64,000 bases of DNA from an uncultured Bacteroidales bacterium (lineage in GTDB: Bacteria > Bacteroidota > Bacteroidia > Bacteroidales > WCHB1-69), in contig CAMJPH010000002.1 in NCBI GenBank assembly GCA_946407715.1, forward strand, positions 12,409 to 76,408, given 5' to 3'. A model generated the notes under the pieces. The model did no database searches, had not been told where the DNA came from, and saw nothing but the letters and a program-made list of their open reading frames with translations. Of the stretch, positions 16,883 to 25,782 are shown piece by piece; position 1 is the stretch's first letter, and each line of letters starts with the position of its first letter. Position numbers and translations under genes: made by a program.

Positions 16883-17761
16883 TCAAAGTTTGCGAACCTC
16901 AGGCTTATTGCCCCAATCAATTTGACTATCTGCTTGCCCTATTCCAATGAATTCCATATCATCCACCAGTCGGACCATCTTGTCAAAAGCTCCTTTTTTC
17001 CCAATGTTTGACTTGAAATATCTAACATACCGGGCTTTAATAGTTCCAGGTTCTTTAAAATACGTTTCATACGTCTTTCGTCTAAGCACAGTTCCCGTTT
17101 CCGGTGTCAGGTCTCTTATGTGAAAGTAGCAGATATTGTATTTGCTTTGCTTCATCCATTTTTCCACCAAAGACAACGGGAAGAACCTGAAATACCCACC
17201 TCCGGAATAACCCACTTCTTTCCCGAGCAATTTTGTTATACTGATCGGGAACTCCTTGATTTTAATGCCTCCGCAATCAACAATCACAGGGGAATCGCAT
17301 CCGAAATTGGGGAATCCGCCTATATCTCTTGCTGCCGGGAAGACCGACGAGTCTATTTCAATGCCATTTTCAGCAAGCACTTCAAATGCCCATTTGTTGC
17401 TTTCACCAATGGAAAAAGCCGGAGCCCTGTAACTCACCACTTTTTCCCCTATGCACTGTTGTAGGCAATCCATTGCTTGACGGGTATCATTCCGGAACTC
17501 TTCCTTTGTCATCTTGTTCAGCCAAGTATGCGTATTGGAATGGCAACCAATCTCATGGCCTTGTGCATGAATTTTCCTCACCACTTCAGGATAAAGTTCC
17601 CCCATACCACCAACACAGAAAAACGTTGCCTTGACACGACGCCTTTCCAGCATTTCAAGAATCTTATCCAAATAGTAATCGTATTCAGGATACTTGTCCT
17701 TACGGTCGGCGTGTGTCTTTTCAACGTACCACTCCTCTATGTCAAAAGTTAAAATATTCAT
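16883..17761 (-). CDS. Polysaccharide deacetylase (CE4, DUF3473-like)
   Basis: A 292-residue carbohydrate esterase family 4 protein. The early TFDIEEWY supplies the catalytic Asp, HSNTH (His74, His78) the metal ligands, and YRAPAFS the third motif. FDxEEWY plus the C-terminal YFHIRDLTPETG is like the deacetylases of exopolysaccharide/PEP-CTERM loci. There is no signal peptide, so it may act on cytoplasmic lipid-linked or nucleotide-linked N-acetyl sugars. It lies 25 bases upstream of the phosphoglycosyl transferase gene. Deacetylation would expose an amine that an ATP-grasp ligase or acyltransferase could then modify, which is inference. Confidence 0.88.
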   Translation of the reverse strand: MNILTFDIEEWYVEKTHADRKDKYPEYDYYLDKILEMLERRRVKATFFCVGGMGELYPEVVRKIHAQGHEIGCHSNTHTWLNKMTKEEFRNDTRQAMDCLQQCIGEKVVSYRAPAFSIGESNKWAFEVLAENGIEIDSSVFPAARDIGGFPNFGCDSPVIVDCGGIKIKEFPISITKLLGKEVGYSGGGYFRFFPLSLVEKWMKQSKYNICYFHIRDLTPETGTVLRRKTYETYFKEPGTIKARYVRYFKSNIGKKGAFDKMVRLVDDMEFIGIGQADSQIDWGNKPEVRKL

Positions 17762-17814
17762 ACTCTATGTTCTCAAAAAACAACATCTTAGAATAACCTG
17801 CAAACAGACACATA

Positions 17815-19008
17815 TTATTTCCTAAGACCTCCTCCAAATTTCAGATGCACCGTCTTTCTGTCCGGAAAATCTTTGAATTGCAATACGCTGTATTTACGAC
17901 GGTCTGTTTTCACTTTCGAGACATGTTTCATGATTTCATCCAACTCCTCTTTACTGAACATGGGACCTACAGCCTGTTGCAAACCTACACCCGGTCTTGG
18001 ATTGAACTCTATCAATATCGGCCGACCGTCAGGTGACAAAGCGAAATCCCAACCAATAATATCCAATTGGGGCAGCCGTCCGTGCAATTCCAAAGCGACC
18101 GCCTTTATCGTTTCCCAACAAGGAATCTCGTTCGGCATGTTTTCCGGAATGAGCGGCACATTCATTATGAAATAACTGTAACGCTTTCTGTTCAGCAACT
18201 TTCCTGTTGCGATATCAATTCCCGTGTAACCGCCTCCGGAGCAAACATTATCCATAACCGAACCTTCCCCTCCAAAACGCAAACAAGAATACAACACTTT
18301 GCGATTTCTGTTAAAATCCCTATAGGTGACAATCCTCACGGTATTGACCGACGTGGGATTGTATTGGACCATGACAGGGTGTTGTTCAACAAATTTCTGA
18401 AAAGTGAAATTATATTTGTATTTATCCATCAATGTTTCAAGTCCCTGTTTGCCGGTGTTTTCTGGCACTTTCATAACCCCATGTCCCCCGAAGGACTCGG
18501 TCGAGGGTTTCAGAATCATGTCTTTTCCGTATGACGCCAAAATATCAATCGCTTCGTCGCGGGGACACTCTTTCCCCTCACCGTTGAAAAAGACTCCATT
18601 GGAGTTATACACAACATCTTCCGTCATCAACACGTCTATCCGGTCATCAGGCAGTCCGAGCAATATCTTCTGAACATTTTTGTCCATATAGGCAGGGACA
18701 AAGTCGTACCGGTCCAGATATGGATAAATGTAATGGACGGCCATAGACCTTGTCACATAATGGTCTGCCTTGACTCCTGACATGCGACTATAATATGCTG
18801 CATCAAGCTGTGAAATATCGAAACCCCATTTCCTGAAATAGGGGTTTTTCTTGTTGACATACTTTTTCCATTCGAAATCCGGACACATCTCATTGGACAA
18901 GAACATGGAAGTGTCATAAACCTGAAATCTCCAAGAATGAGAAAACGGACACCACCTCCTTAAATTAAGGATGGCGCTGATTGTGTTTTTTTTCAATCCT
19001 TTTGACAT
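17815..19008 (-). CDS. Sugar-transfer-associated ATP-grasp (TupA-like type)
   Basis: A 397-residue protein of the sugar-transfer-associated/TupA-like ATP-grasp group. The ATP-grasp core runs from MILKPSTESFGGHGV (about 175-189) through FQKFVEQH and SVNTVRIVTYRDF to the metal-binding ILIEFNPRPGVGL near residue 350. An N-terminal region of about 110 residues with DHYVTRSMAVHYIYPYLD precedes it. It is strikingly similar to the C-terminal half of the CapA fusion at 39124-41397 (that motif is identical), so the two are recent paralogues. The pairing of such domains with CapA and polymer genes suggests amide ligation on a lipid-linked glycan, but no member has an assigned reaction that I can cite with confidence. 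Confidence 0.82.
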   Translation of the reverse strand: MSKGLKKNTISAILNLRRWCPFSHSWRFQVYDTSMFLSNEMCPDFEWKKYVNKKNPYFRKWGFDISQLDAAYYSRMSGVKADHYVTRSMAVHYIYPYLDRYDFVPAYMDKNVQKILLGLPDDRIDVLMTEDVVYNSNGVFFNGEGKECPRDEAIDILASYGKDMILKPSTESFGGHGVMKVPENTGKQGLETLMDKYKYNFTFQKFVEQHPVMVQYNPTSVNTVRIVTYRDFNRNRKVLYSCLRFGGEGSVMDNVCSGGGYTGIDIATGKLLNRKRYSYFIMNVPLIPENMPNEIPCWETIKAVALELHGRLPQLDIIGWDFALSPDGRPILIEFNPRPGVGLQQAVGPMFSKEELDEIMKHVSKVKTDRRKYSVLQFKDFPDRKTVHLKFGGGLRK

Positions 19009-19044
19009 AACTATTAATTCTCTATTAATATAATCCGGACAAAT

Positions 19045-20175
19045 CTATGCGTGATTGTTGCCGCGACTCATTTTTTTCAAACCTGTCACAAGCCATGAAT
19101 ACCATGTGGAACAATCTTTCTTATATATATCCTGATAATAGATGTCTTTCCCAATAAAGCGGAACCACGATGGGGATGATTTGAAACGTCTGGGACTCTT
19201 CAGAAACCACAGCAGATCAATACCCAAATAACGAAGGGTTTTGCCGGGCGAGTATTCATCCGCATTATAATCCTCCCCTAATGTGTCATGGACGATGGTT
19301 TCCGGGAAGTTAACCCCTGAGATATAGGCGGCACGAAGACTGGCCGGCACGCGAGGGTTGATTTCTATTATTTTATATTCCTGCGTGTCTTTCCGTTGCA
19401 ACACATCGAAATCAGCCATGCCATACCAATTCAGCTTGTCCAAAGCGTCTTTGCATATCGACAACAACTCGTCGTTTTTCACCGAAATGCAACATGAGCT
19501 GCTCCCTGCGCCAATCGGGTATATTCTGACTATTTTTATGACGGCACTTTTACAGCAACGGCCTTGCGAATCCCGATAAATCATCACATTATAATAATAA
19601 TCAGGATTGTCGATGTATTCCTGTAAAGTGCAAGACTTGTATTTTTTGCTTATTAAAGAATACTGTGACTGAAGTTCGCTTAATGAATTCACTTTCGTGA
19701 TGCCTCTTGCGCCAACCGAAAAGTCGGGTTTTATCAAGGAGGGGAATCCTATATTAGCGGCAACGCTCTCCAAAGTTCCTTCTGTGATCGCCGCTGTTTT
19801 GGGATGCGGTATTCCGTTCTTTTCACAAAAGGCCATGAATTTTCCTTTGTCAACCACAACTGACAGCACCTCATCGTCGGAAACAGCGCATTTGACCGAA
19901 CACGTGGATTCGATCTGGCTTTTATGTTTGCTCAAGTACTTTGCCGCGTCGTCACCCATTGGAACGGCAACATCATATTGTCCATTGCGGAGGATTTCCT
20001 CAAGAATGTTATCATAGTCTGCCACTTTCCCCGCATATACTTTATTGAAAAAACGGCTTTTCGTGATAGCATAGTCGTTTGATATAGCATCCACAACATA
20101 TTCCTTTCTGTTATACAACGCCTCCCCGAACGAAAGTCCTTGCAATGATCCCCCGCACAAAATGACCTTTTTCAT
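19045..20175 (-). CDS. ATP-grasp ligase, biotin-carboxylase-like
   Basis: A 376-residue ATP-grasp ligase. MKKVILCGGSLQGLSFGEAL starts the preATP-grasp domain; FPSLIKPDFSVGARGI is the ATP loop, TLQEYIDNPDYYYNVMIYRD the central strands, and YKIIEINPRVPAS the metal-binding motif. A basic C-terminal tail with LRYLGIDLLWFLKSPRRFKSSP is like that of membrane-associated carboxylate-amine ligases acting with polysaccharide genes. It is followed 36 bases later by the TupA-like ATP-grasp gene and preceded by a GNAT gene 11 bases away, so several amide-forming or acylating steps are encoded side by side. Confidence 0.84.
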   Translation of the reverse strand: MKKVILCGGSLQGLSFGEALYNRKEYVVDAISNDYAITKSRFFNKVYAGKVADYDNILEEILRNGQYDVAVPMGDDAAKYLSKHKSQIESTCSVKCAVSDDEVLSVVVDKGKFMAFCEKNGIPHPKTAAITEGTLESVAANIGFPSLIKPDFSVGARGITKVNSLSELQSQYSLISKKYKSCTLQEYIDNPDYYYNVMIYRDSQGRCCKSAVIKIVRIYPIGAGSSSCCISVKNDELLSICKDALDKLNWYGMADFDVLQRKDTQEYKIIEINPRVPASLRAAYISGVNFPETIVHDTLGEDYNADEYSPGKTLRYLGIDLLWFLKSPRRFKSSPSWFRFIGKDIYYQDIYKKDCSTWYSWLVTGLKKMSRGNNHA

Positions 20176-20186
20176 GGAATTAAATA

Positions 20187-21185
20187 TTAATGATAGTAAA
20201 CGAAATCCAAATCCGAATCTCCCGAGGTGAACAACATGTCCTTGAAATCAATCTCTTTGTTCCCTGTGGCACAATTCAGCTTCTTCGGTGTTGTTATCAT
20301 GAAAGGGAATCCCCAACAACGGTACTTTCTCGAAGACATCACGAACACCAGCCCCACCCTATTTCGCCGCGCCACCTTTTGTGCCAGCCTGAAAGCCTTG
20401 CGCTCGTCGTTGCCATCCTCAAATCTGTAATCAACCACGCAAACCATCACGAATCCACCATACACCATTCTCCTCAACACCACGAAACCGCTTGTCTTCC
20501 CTTGTTTTTCGTATCTATAAATGGCGTACCGCTCGGCACAATAAACGTCAAAATAGCGTTTTTGCATATAAGCTTCGTCACGAGCCAGTTCTATATGGTC
20601 TGTTGTCCATCGTCCGTTTTCCGGAAATTCCAGTTCTTTGACATCCTTAATGAGGACAAAGGTTTCGTCATGTGGCATCCGGATTTGTCCGGGAAAATCC
20701 AACGCGTTTGGTTTTCTTTTCAACAGTCGCCCGACCAATTCGGGAAGAAGCCATCCATTTGCGGCCACATAAACATTTATGGGCTGAATCGGAGTGAAGT
20801 TTCTCACATACTTCGGCTGAATCTTCCAAGCAATATCGGTTATCCCTATGGACAGCCAGTCATTGTAGGAATTAACCTTGTCATACAACGACTTGCTTAT
20901 ACCTTTTCCCCTTTTTTCTGGAGATATGATGGTATTTCCCCTTAAAAAGAAGTTCGTTTTTTTGCCATCACGGATCAGTTCACATGGGATGGCCGTGGTA
21001 CAACCGATAATTTCCTCACCTTCGGTGACGACAAAGCATTTCTGCCAATCACTTTCTTTCCCCGAATCAATGTGAGACATCCACCACTCCAGGAATTCCA
21101 CATCCCGGTATGGATAAACCTCTCTCATGTACCCCAACAGTTGCGTATGCAATTGGGGGGAATATTGTATTGTTTGTACGGCCAT
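20187..21185 (-). CDS. GNAT-family acyltransferase
   Basis: A 332-residue protein whose N-terminal half is a GNAT domain: the acetyl-CoA loop is in ISPEKRGKGISKSLYDKV (about 87-104). The C-terminal half (about 190-332) looks like a second, degenerate acyltransferase fold with SGFVVLRRMVYGGFVMVCVVDYRF. Two-domain GNAT proteins of this size occur in polysaccharide loci and recall FemAB-like aminoacyl transferases in layout. It lies between the ATP-grasp gene (11 bases) and a hexapeptide acyltransferase (6 bases). Likely role: N- or O-acylation of a sugar or amino-acid unit; substrate unknown. Confidence 0.75.
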   Translation of the reverse strand: MAVQTIQYSPQLHTQLLGYMREVYPYRDVEFLEWWMSHIDSGKESDWQKCFVVTEGEEIIGCTTAIPCELIRDGKKTNFFLRGNTIISPEKRGKGISKSLYDKVNSYNDWLSIGITDIAWKIQPKYVRNFTPIQPINVYVAANGWLLPELVGRLLKRKPNALDFPGQIRMPHDETFVLIKDVKELEFPENGRWTTDHIELARDEAYMQKRYFDVYCAERYAIYRYEKQGKTSGFVVLRRMVYGGFVMVCVVDYRFEDGNDERKAFRLAQKVARRNRVGLVFVMSSRKYRCWGFPFMITTPKKLNCATGNKEIDFKDMLFTSGDSDLDFVYYH

Positions 21186-21191
21186 AGTGCT

Positions 21192-21626
21192 TTAGTCCTC
21201 AATAAAACCGTATTTGCCGCATTTCACCCCCGTCCGTATCACTTTTGCCGGGTTTCCTGCGGCAATGCTGTTGTCAGGAACATCTTTTGTGACCACACTG
21301 CTCGTTCCAATAACAACTTGATTGCCAATATGCACACCGGGGAGAATAGTGCTTCTGGATCCAATAAAACAATTATCTCCAATATAGGTATCCGCTTTCT
21401 TTTTGCGGCAGGCATCATGGGTAAGTATTATCACACTCCCTGTTATCATTGTGTCTTTTCCAATATGGACCCCTTGTGGGTAAATATTCGTATCCAAATG
21501 CGTTTTTCTGGATATTACGGTTCCCTCTCCTATGTCCATCTTGTAGAAAGTTCTATACTTCCATGCCGTGAACTCTCGGAAAAACTTATAGAGCTTGATT
21601 CTTGTTTTTGAAAAAATGTTTGCCAT
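21192..21626 (-). CDS. Left-handed beta-helix acyltransferase (Maa/WbbJ-like)
   Basis: About 144 residues of hexapeptide-repeat acyltransferase. Coils such as IGEGTVISRKTHLD, IGKDTMITGSVII, IGDNCFIGSRSTIL and IGNQVVIGTSSVV are followed by the family ending SIAAGNPAKVIR. The catalytic His is in ILTHDACRKKKADTYIG. I start at ATG 21626 rather than a GTG 12 codons earlier, because the domain begins there. Such enzymes O-acetylate sugars or N-acetylate amino sugars (PglD-like). It is short for a PglD and lacks that N-terminal domain, so O-acetylation is more likely. Confidence 0.88.
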   Translation of the reverse strand: MANIFSKTRIKLYKFFREFTAWKYRTFYKMDIGEGTVISRKTHLDTNIYPQGVHIGKDTMITGSVIILTHDACRKKKADTYIGDNCFIGSRSTILPGVHIGNQVVIGTSSVVTKDVPDNSIAAGNPAKVIRTGVKCGKYGFIED

Positions 21627-21694
21627 AGTATCAATATTTGCAAAGAATTTGAAAACGGTCACAAATCACAAACAATAAAGGCTGAAAAGTCAGT

Positions 21695-22816
21695 TCATGA
21701 TATACGACCACGTGTCCTGTTCTTCAGAGCTCTCACTTTTGACAAGAAAGACTCCTTATATCTGGAACACTTAAAATAATACTGGTAATAACTCCTATTC
21801 ATGTGAGTTTTCACCCGATTTACGGTTCTCTTTAGTTTCTTGCCTCTTTTCTCATCCAACAGTTCGAGGCAATTATCTTTATTCAGATAAGAAAACACGT
21901 ATGATGATTTGACGGAATGGTCATCAATTTCACTGGTCACAATCATTCCCACACGCGCCAAAAACGGCAATGTCTTAAAGGTGACTTGCTTGACTATAGG
22001 ATAGTTTTCAGTGACAGGAAGTGTCGAATAATCAATCGGTTCAGTAGGATAATACGTGATTTTAGGAGGGGCGATAAGTCTTTCCGGGAACAGGAAATTC
22101 CCCATACTATATATGATGCTTCCTTTTGCGCTATTAACGACAGGCTGCACCCTATGAGGATGACTGCCTAACACCAGACAAGCCCCGGCATCAAGCATTA
22201 GCTTAGCCATCTTCGCTGTGGAAGTATTGGGACAAAAGGTGTGTTCCGACCCCCAATGGGCAAGCACCACAACATGATCATATTGTTTTGCATATTTCTT
22301 GATTTCCTCCATCACATAATCCTTTTGCATCGGGTTTATCCCGGGAGAACTTTCTGTGGCATAAGTACATTTGAAAACATGATTATAGTCTGTGTCACAA
22401 AAAGCAAGAAAGGCCACTTTCTTCCCTTTTATCTCCATCACTACGGGAGCTCCTGCTTCTTTAAGATTCTTGCCAGCTCCACAATGCATAATACCTTCTT
22501 TGTCCAGCAGTTCAATCGTATGCGCAGCGCCATTTTCGCCGAGATCAAAAAAATGGTTGTTTGCCAGACTGACCACATCCATACGAAGCTCTTTCAACCT
22601 TCTGACATCGGCATCCTTAGCATAGATAACATTCCCTCTGTCGGACACCTTTTCTTCATCGTAAGTGGGTTCGTTACCAAATGCACACTCAAAAGTGCCG
22701 CACCTGACATCCGCCTTCGACAACAAATCCAGAACCTCCTTAGACGCGCAACTTCGCGTGCTATCGGAAAGCAATCCTCCGGGCATAATATCGCCCACAC
22801 CAACAATTGTTATCAT
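21695..22816 (-). CDS. CapA-family protein (PGA_cap metallophosphatase fold)
   Basis: A 373-residue member of the CapA/PgsA poly-gamma-glutamate capsule family. Motifs: VGDIMPGG at the N-terminus, SLANNHFFDLG (about 83-93), LAHWGSEH (about 184-191), LGSHPHRVQP (about 216-225) and YSMGNFLF. These are the metal-binding positions of the calcineurin-like fold. A basic C-terminal tail follows; there is no signal peptide, so it is probably cytoplasmic. The true reaction of CapA proteins is still unsettled; they accompany ligases such as CapB in poly-gamma-glutamate synthesis. It stands next to a TupA-like ATP-grasp gene (48 bases upstream in transcription), matching the fusion at 39124. Confidence 0.9.
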   Translation of the reverse strand: MITIVGVGDIMPGGLLSDSTRSCASKEVLDLLSKADVRCGTFECAFGNEPTYDEEKVSDRGNVIYAKDADVRRLKELRMDVVSLANNHFFDLGENGAAHTIELLDKEGIMHCGAGKNLKEAGAPVVMEIKGKKVAFLAFCDTDYNHVFKCTYATESSPGINPMQKDYVMEEIKKYAKQYDHVVVLAHWGSEHTFCPNTSTAKMAKLMLDAGACLVLGSHPHRVQPVVNSAKGSIIYSMGNFLFPERLIAPPKITYYPTEPIDYSTLPVTENYPIVKQVTFKTLPFLARVGMIVTSEIDDHSVKSSYVFSYLNKDNCLELLDEKRGKKLKRTVNRVKTHMNRSYYQYYFKCSRYKESFLSKVRALKNRTRGRIS

Positions 22817-22864
22817 CGGTTATAAAAGTTAGTTTAAGCGTACCCTGACCATTACTTTTTCAAC

Positions 22865-23989
22865 TTACAAAACAGTTGTTTTTCTCCTTAAAGGATCAAC
22901 AATCGTATTTTCTTCATGAAGAGCATCCTTCAAAATCTCTTCCGTCATGTCGCCAAAAGCAGGTCCGTGAGCCACTTGGCTTAACTCGGCTGCTCTATTC
23001 CATTCAATCATAACTGGATTACCCGCTGTATCAACAGAAATATCCCATCCTATCAACCTGAAATAAGGTAGTCTTTGGTGTAAACTCTTCACGAAATCAA
23101 GCACTTGTGGAAATGATGGAATGAGATAACTATCCAAATCCACCCCAGAATCGGTTTGGGGCATATTGGGTTCGGTCGGACTTCCAAAAGCCGGACCTTT
23201 AATGCGACCCGTCGACAAATTAATATCAGCTTTAATTCCACCAGCTGTTTCATTATCAACATTTTTACCTTTTCTACCAATTCGAATGACCGCATAAAGG
23301 ATGGTTACCTGGTTTTCTTTTCGATATGACATCACTCTAATAGTATTTACAGAAGTAGGATTAAGTTTTGCAATATCAGGATGTTGTTCTAATTTGCTTT
23401 GAACTATGAAGCTTTTATTATAGTTTGCAAACAAATCTGTTACAAACATATTCATTTCTGGAATAAAACCATTCTCAGTATGAAACAATTTCACACCTTG
23501 CCCCCAATGACCAAACAAAGTCGGTTTTATCACTGCATCCCTTAGATTCGAACATCTTGAAATTGCTTCTTCCTTGGATATTGGGTTTTTATCGTCATAA
23601 TAAAAGCCATTTATGTTTTTTATAAAAGTTTGTGGTCTATTGACATCAGGAAACAAGGTGTCGTAAAACCCTTTGTCAACATACGCCAAACTAAGTTGGT
23701 AATTATTCAACCTGTGAATGATACTTGAAAAATAAATACTGGCAGGAATATATTTTTCCGAATACAACCCATTTCTGGAATACAAGTATTGATGCCAATA
23801 AGTGGGAACCTCTCTACCAAAATGCTTCTTGAAATATGCCTTTATATCGGCCTCTTGACCTTTTGTAAGAGGTTTCATCGGGCACAATTGCATTGATTTC
23901 TTTATTTTGCGCTCGTGTGTGTTTTCTATTTGTTTAATCTTCAACTTATTTTGATAAGATTGAAAATAATTTATAATTGCCGAGTTCAT
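22865..23989 (-). CDS. Sugar-transfer-associated ATP-grasp (copy A of a pair)
   Basis: A 374-residue TupA-like ATP-grasp protein. ATP-binding is around AVIKPTLFGHWGQGVKLF (about 150-167), the middle motif is SVNTIRVMSYRK, and the metal-binding motif is VMIEWNRAAELSQVAHG near residue 335. The N-terminus is basic and probably helical. It is a close paralogue of 29292-30401, sharing long exact stretches such as FGREVPTYWHQYLYSRNG, but its DNA looks AT-richer. It differs from the 17815/39124 type by having EWNR in place of EFNPRPG. It lies between two CapA genes (48 and 18 bases away), again pairing CapA with this ATP-grasp type. Confidence 0.82.
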   Translation of the reverse strand: MNSAIINYFQSYQNKLKIKQIENTHERKIKKSMQLCPMKPLTKGQEADIKAYFKKHFGREVPTYWHQYLYSRNGLYSEKYIPASIYFSSIIHRLNNYQLSLAYVDKGFYDTLFPDVNRPQTFIKNINGFYYDDKNPISKEEAISRCSNLRDAVIKPTLFGHWGQGVKLFHTENGFIPEMNMFVTDLFANYNKSFIVQSKLEQHPDIAKLNPTSVNTIRVMSYRKENQVTILYAVIRIGRKGKNVDNETAGGIKADINLSTGRIKGPAFGSPTEPNMPQTDSGVDLDSYLIPSFPQVLDFVKSLHQRLPYFRLIGWDISVDTAGNPVMIEWNRAAELSQVAHGPAFGDMTEEILKDALHEENTIVDPLRRKTTVL

Positions 23990-24007
23990 AATGATTTGTA
24001 TTCTTTA

Positions 24008-25153
24008 TTATTTCTTAATGTTGGAATATTTAATAGATCTAATGATCAAATTCTTTCTTTGGTCATTTTTTAACAAATACATTAACTCATCATCCGCGTT
24101 CTCTTTTCTTTGTTTTTTCTGCATTCGTTGTTTCAGTATAATCATAATACTTTTTGTCAGGCTTTTTGTGTGGAATGTATTGTCAATGACCTTCATTTCT
24201 TTTCCAAGTCCTATTTTCTCGCGTACAATCTTGAAGTATCGATTGTATTCTTCCGAGTCCTCCAAATAACGACAAATTTTTTCATTATGGGCGGTTCTTT
24301 CCTCGCCATGGTCTATTACAACGCCCACATTGTCTATGTTTTTCGTATTCACCACTTCCCATGAAATCTTTCCGTTTGCAATATTCATCACAACACATAA
24401 GCCCTCATACCAATGCGGTTTGGTTGCTTTAAAATCATAAGTTTCTTTACTATTAAAAAGAAAATTGCCAAGACTATAGAAAACAGGCTTGCCTTTGTAT
24501 TCCTCCCAGCCTTGCGGACAATGCGGATGTGCTGCAATCACGCCGTCGGCACCGTAGTCTATGAAATCGCGGTAGCGCGCAATAGTCTCCGGCATCGGCG
24601 CGTCGATGTATTCTATGCCATCATGAGGTAAGACAAAAAGATAATCCACTTTCTTCTTAGCCTCAACAATATCATGGTTCACACGCAGATCGTTGATATA
24701 GGCACAACCCAATCCTTCGTGGTTCTTCACATCGTCAAACACACCTTTATAGGCCGCAAACGACAAAGCATAAAAACCTATTTTCACACCTTGCACTTCC
24801 ACCACTTTCACTTGATAGGCCTCTTCGTAGGTTCCAGCGCCAAAAGCAGCGTCTCCTAATGCCGCCTTCGTCTTCTTGAAACCCTCATCGCCCCAATCGA
24901 ACGCGTGATTGTTAGCTTGCGAGAACAAGTTGAACCCCAGACCGCGCAAAAAGTCAGGGGCATCGTCGTTTTGGAAAAAGCGTTCCCTTTTTTGTGGGGG
25001 CAGCTTCACATCGGGTTTCAACGGCACCTCAAAGTTCACAACCTTTAAATCACAAGACTGAATCAGGTCTTTCAATTCGTCTGACACCGTGATTTTTGAA
25101 GTGGATGGTTTGGAACAGAAGTCGCCAGCAAAAAAAAGTTTTACAGTATTCAT
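24008..25153 (-). CDS. CapA-family protein, divergent
   Basis: A CapA-family protein of 381 residues from MNTVKLFFAGDFCS. Motifs are present but drifted: AGDFCSKP for the first, FSQANNHAFDWG, LPHDGIEY in place of the usual HWGxE, AAHPHCPQGWEEY in place of GSHPHRVQP, and FYSLGNFLF. I place the start at the ATG at 25153, which overlaps the stop of the TOPRIM gene by 4 bases; the open frame upstream has no family likeness. The C-terminus is very basic (KQRMQKKQRKENADD). It precedes an ATP-grasp gene by 18 bases. The changed metal-site residues may mean a different or lost activity. Confidence 0.85.
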   Translation of the reverse strand: MNTVKLFFAGDFCSKPSTSKITVSDELKDLIQSCDLKVVNFEVPLKPDVKLPPQKRERFFQNDDAPDFLRGLGFNLFSQANNHAFDWGDEGFKKTKAALGDAAFGAGTYEEAYQVKVVEVQGVKIGFYALSFAAYKGVFDDVKNHEGLGCAYINDLRVNHDIVEAKKKVDYLFVLPHDGIEYIDAPMPETIARYRDFIDYGADGVIAAHPHCPQGWEEYKGKPVFYSLGNFLFNSKETYDFKATKPHWYEGLCVVMNIANGKISWEVVNTKNIDNVGVVIDHGEERTAHNEKICRYLEDSEEYNRYFKIVREKIGLGKEMKVIDNTFHTKSLTKSIMIILKQRMQKKQRKENADDELMYLLKNDQRKNLIIRSIKYSNIKK

Positions 25154-25779
25154 TGCGGTAAGTAAACATTCAAGAAAGAAATCAATGGCCGAACAACATC
25201 CGATTCCAAATCCCAATACTCTGGATTCTCGAACAACCAATCACCTTTGCCTAAATTCCTTTTCTGTTTGTTGTTCAAACGCATACTATTGATATAGGTG
25301 TGTAATTTACCCTTTCTGTTCGGTATCAAATATTTTTGTTGTCCCTCATTATCTTTCTCTTGAGAAATACATTCCTCATATTTATTGAAGCAACAAAAGA
25401 AACGTCGATGCTTGTCCTTGCAAGCGATTCCTTCCATAAGTGTTTCCACATCACCATCGTCATGATTGTTTGGATATAAAAATAAGCCAAAGATAATGCC
25501 CAATTCAGACTGTTTGTCCTGCAATTCCTTTCTTCTCGTAGCATATCCCCCTCCAGTCTCTGGAAAATCGGCGTCAAATATAAGCACATTGAGTATTCCT
25601 GCCTCTGTATTTGACCGAAATGTAGGAACCAAATAGGGTAAATTGTCTTTCCCATTCGCATAAATCACATGATAATCCTTGTCAACAAGCGCTTTAGAAT
25701 AATAATGCTTTACAAGCGCATTGAAAAAATGCGCTTCCGGTGTATCTTTGCTTTTGGCCTCAAGAACAAAACTAACCAT
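25150..25779 (-). CDS. TOPRIM-like (DUF3226-type) protein of a defence pair
   Basis: A 209-residue protein with a TOPRIM-like layout: Glu7 in FVLEAKS stands for the catalytic glutamate and Asp69/Asp71 in LIFDAD for the DxD pair. It resembles DUF3226-type proteins that accompany OLD-like ATPases. It starts 3 bases after the stop of the AAA ATPase gene and overlaps the CapA gene by 4 bases. In OLD and PARIS systems an ABC-type ATPase senses phage activity and a TOPRIM nuclease is the effector; this pair has the same architecture. It has nothing in common with polysaccharide synthesis and looks like cargo. The exact family name is from recall. Confidence 0.65.
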   Translation of the reverse strand: MVSFVLEAKSKDTPEAHFFNALVKHYYSKALVDKDYHVIYANGKDNLPYLVPTFRSNTEAGILNVLIFDADFPETGGGYATRRKELQDKQSELGIIFGLFLYPNNHDDGDVETLMEGIACKDKHRRFFCCFNKYEECISQEKDNEGQQKYLIPNRKGKLHTYINSMRLNNKQKRNLGKGDWLFENPEYWDLESDVVRPLISFLNVYLPQ

Positions 25780-25782
25780 AAT

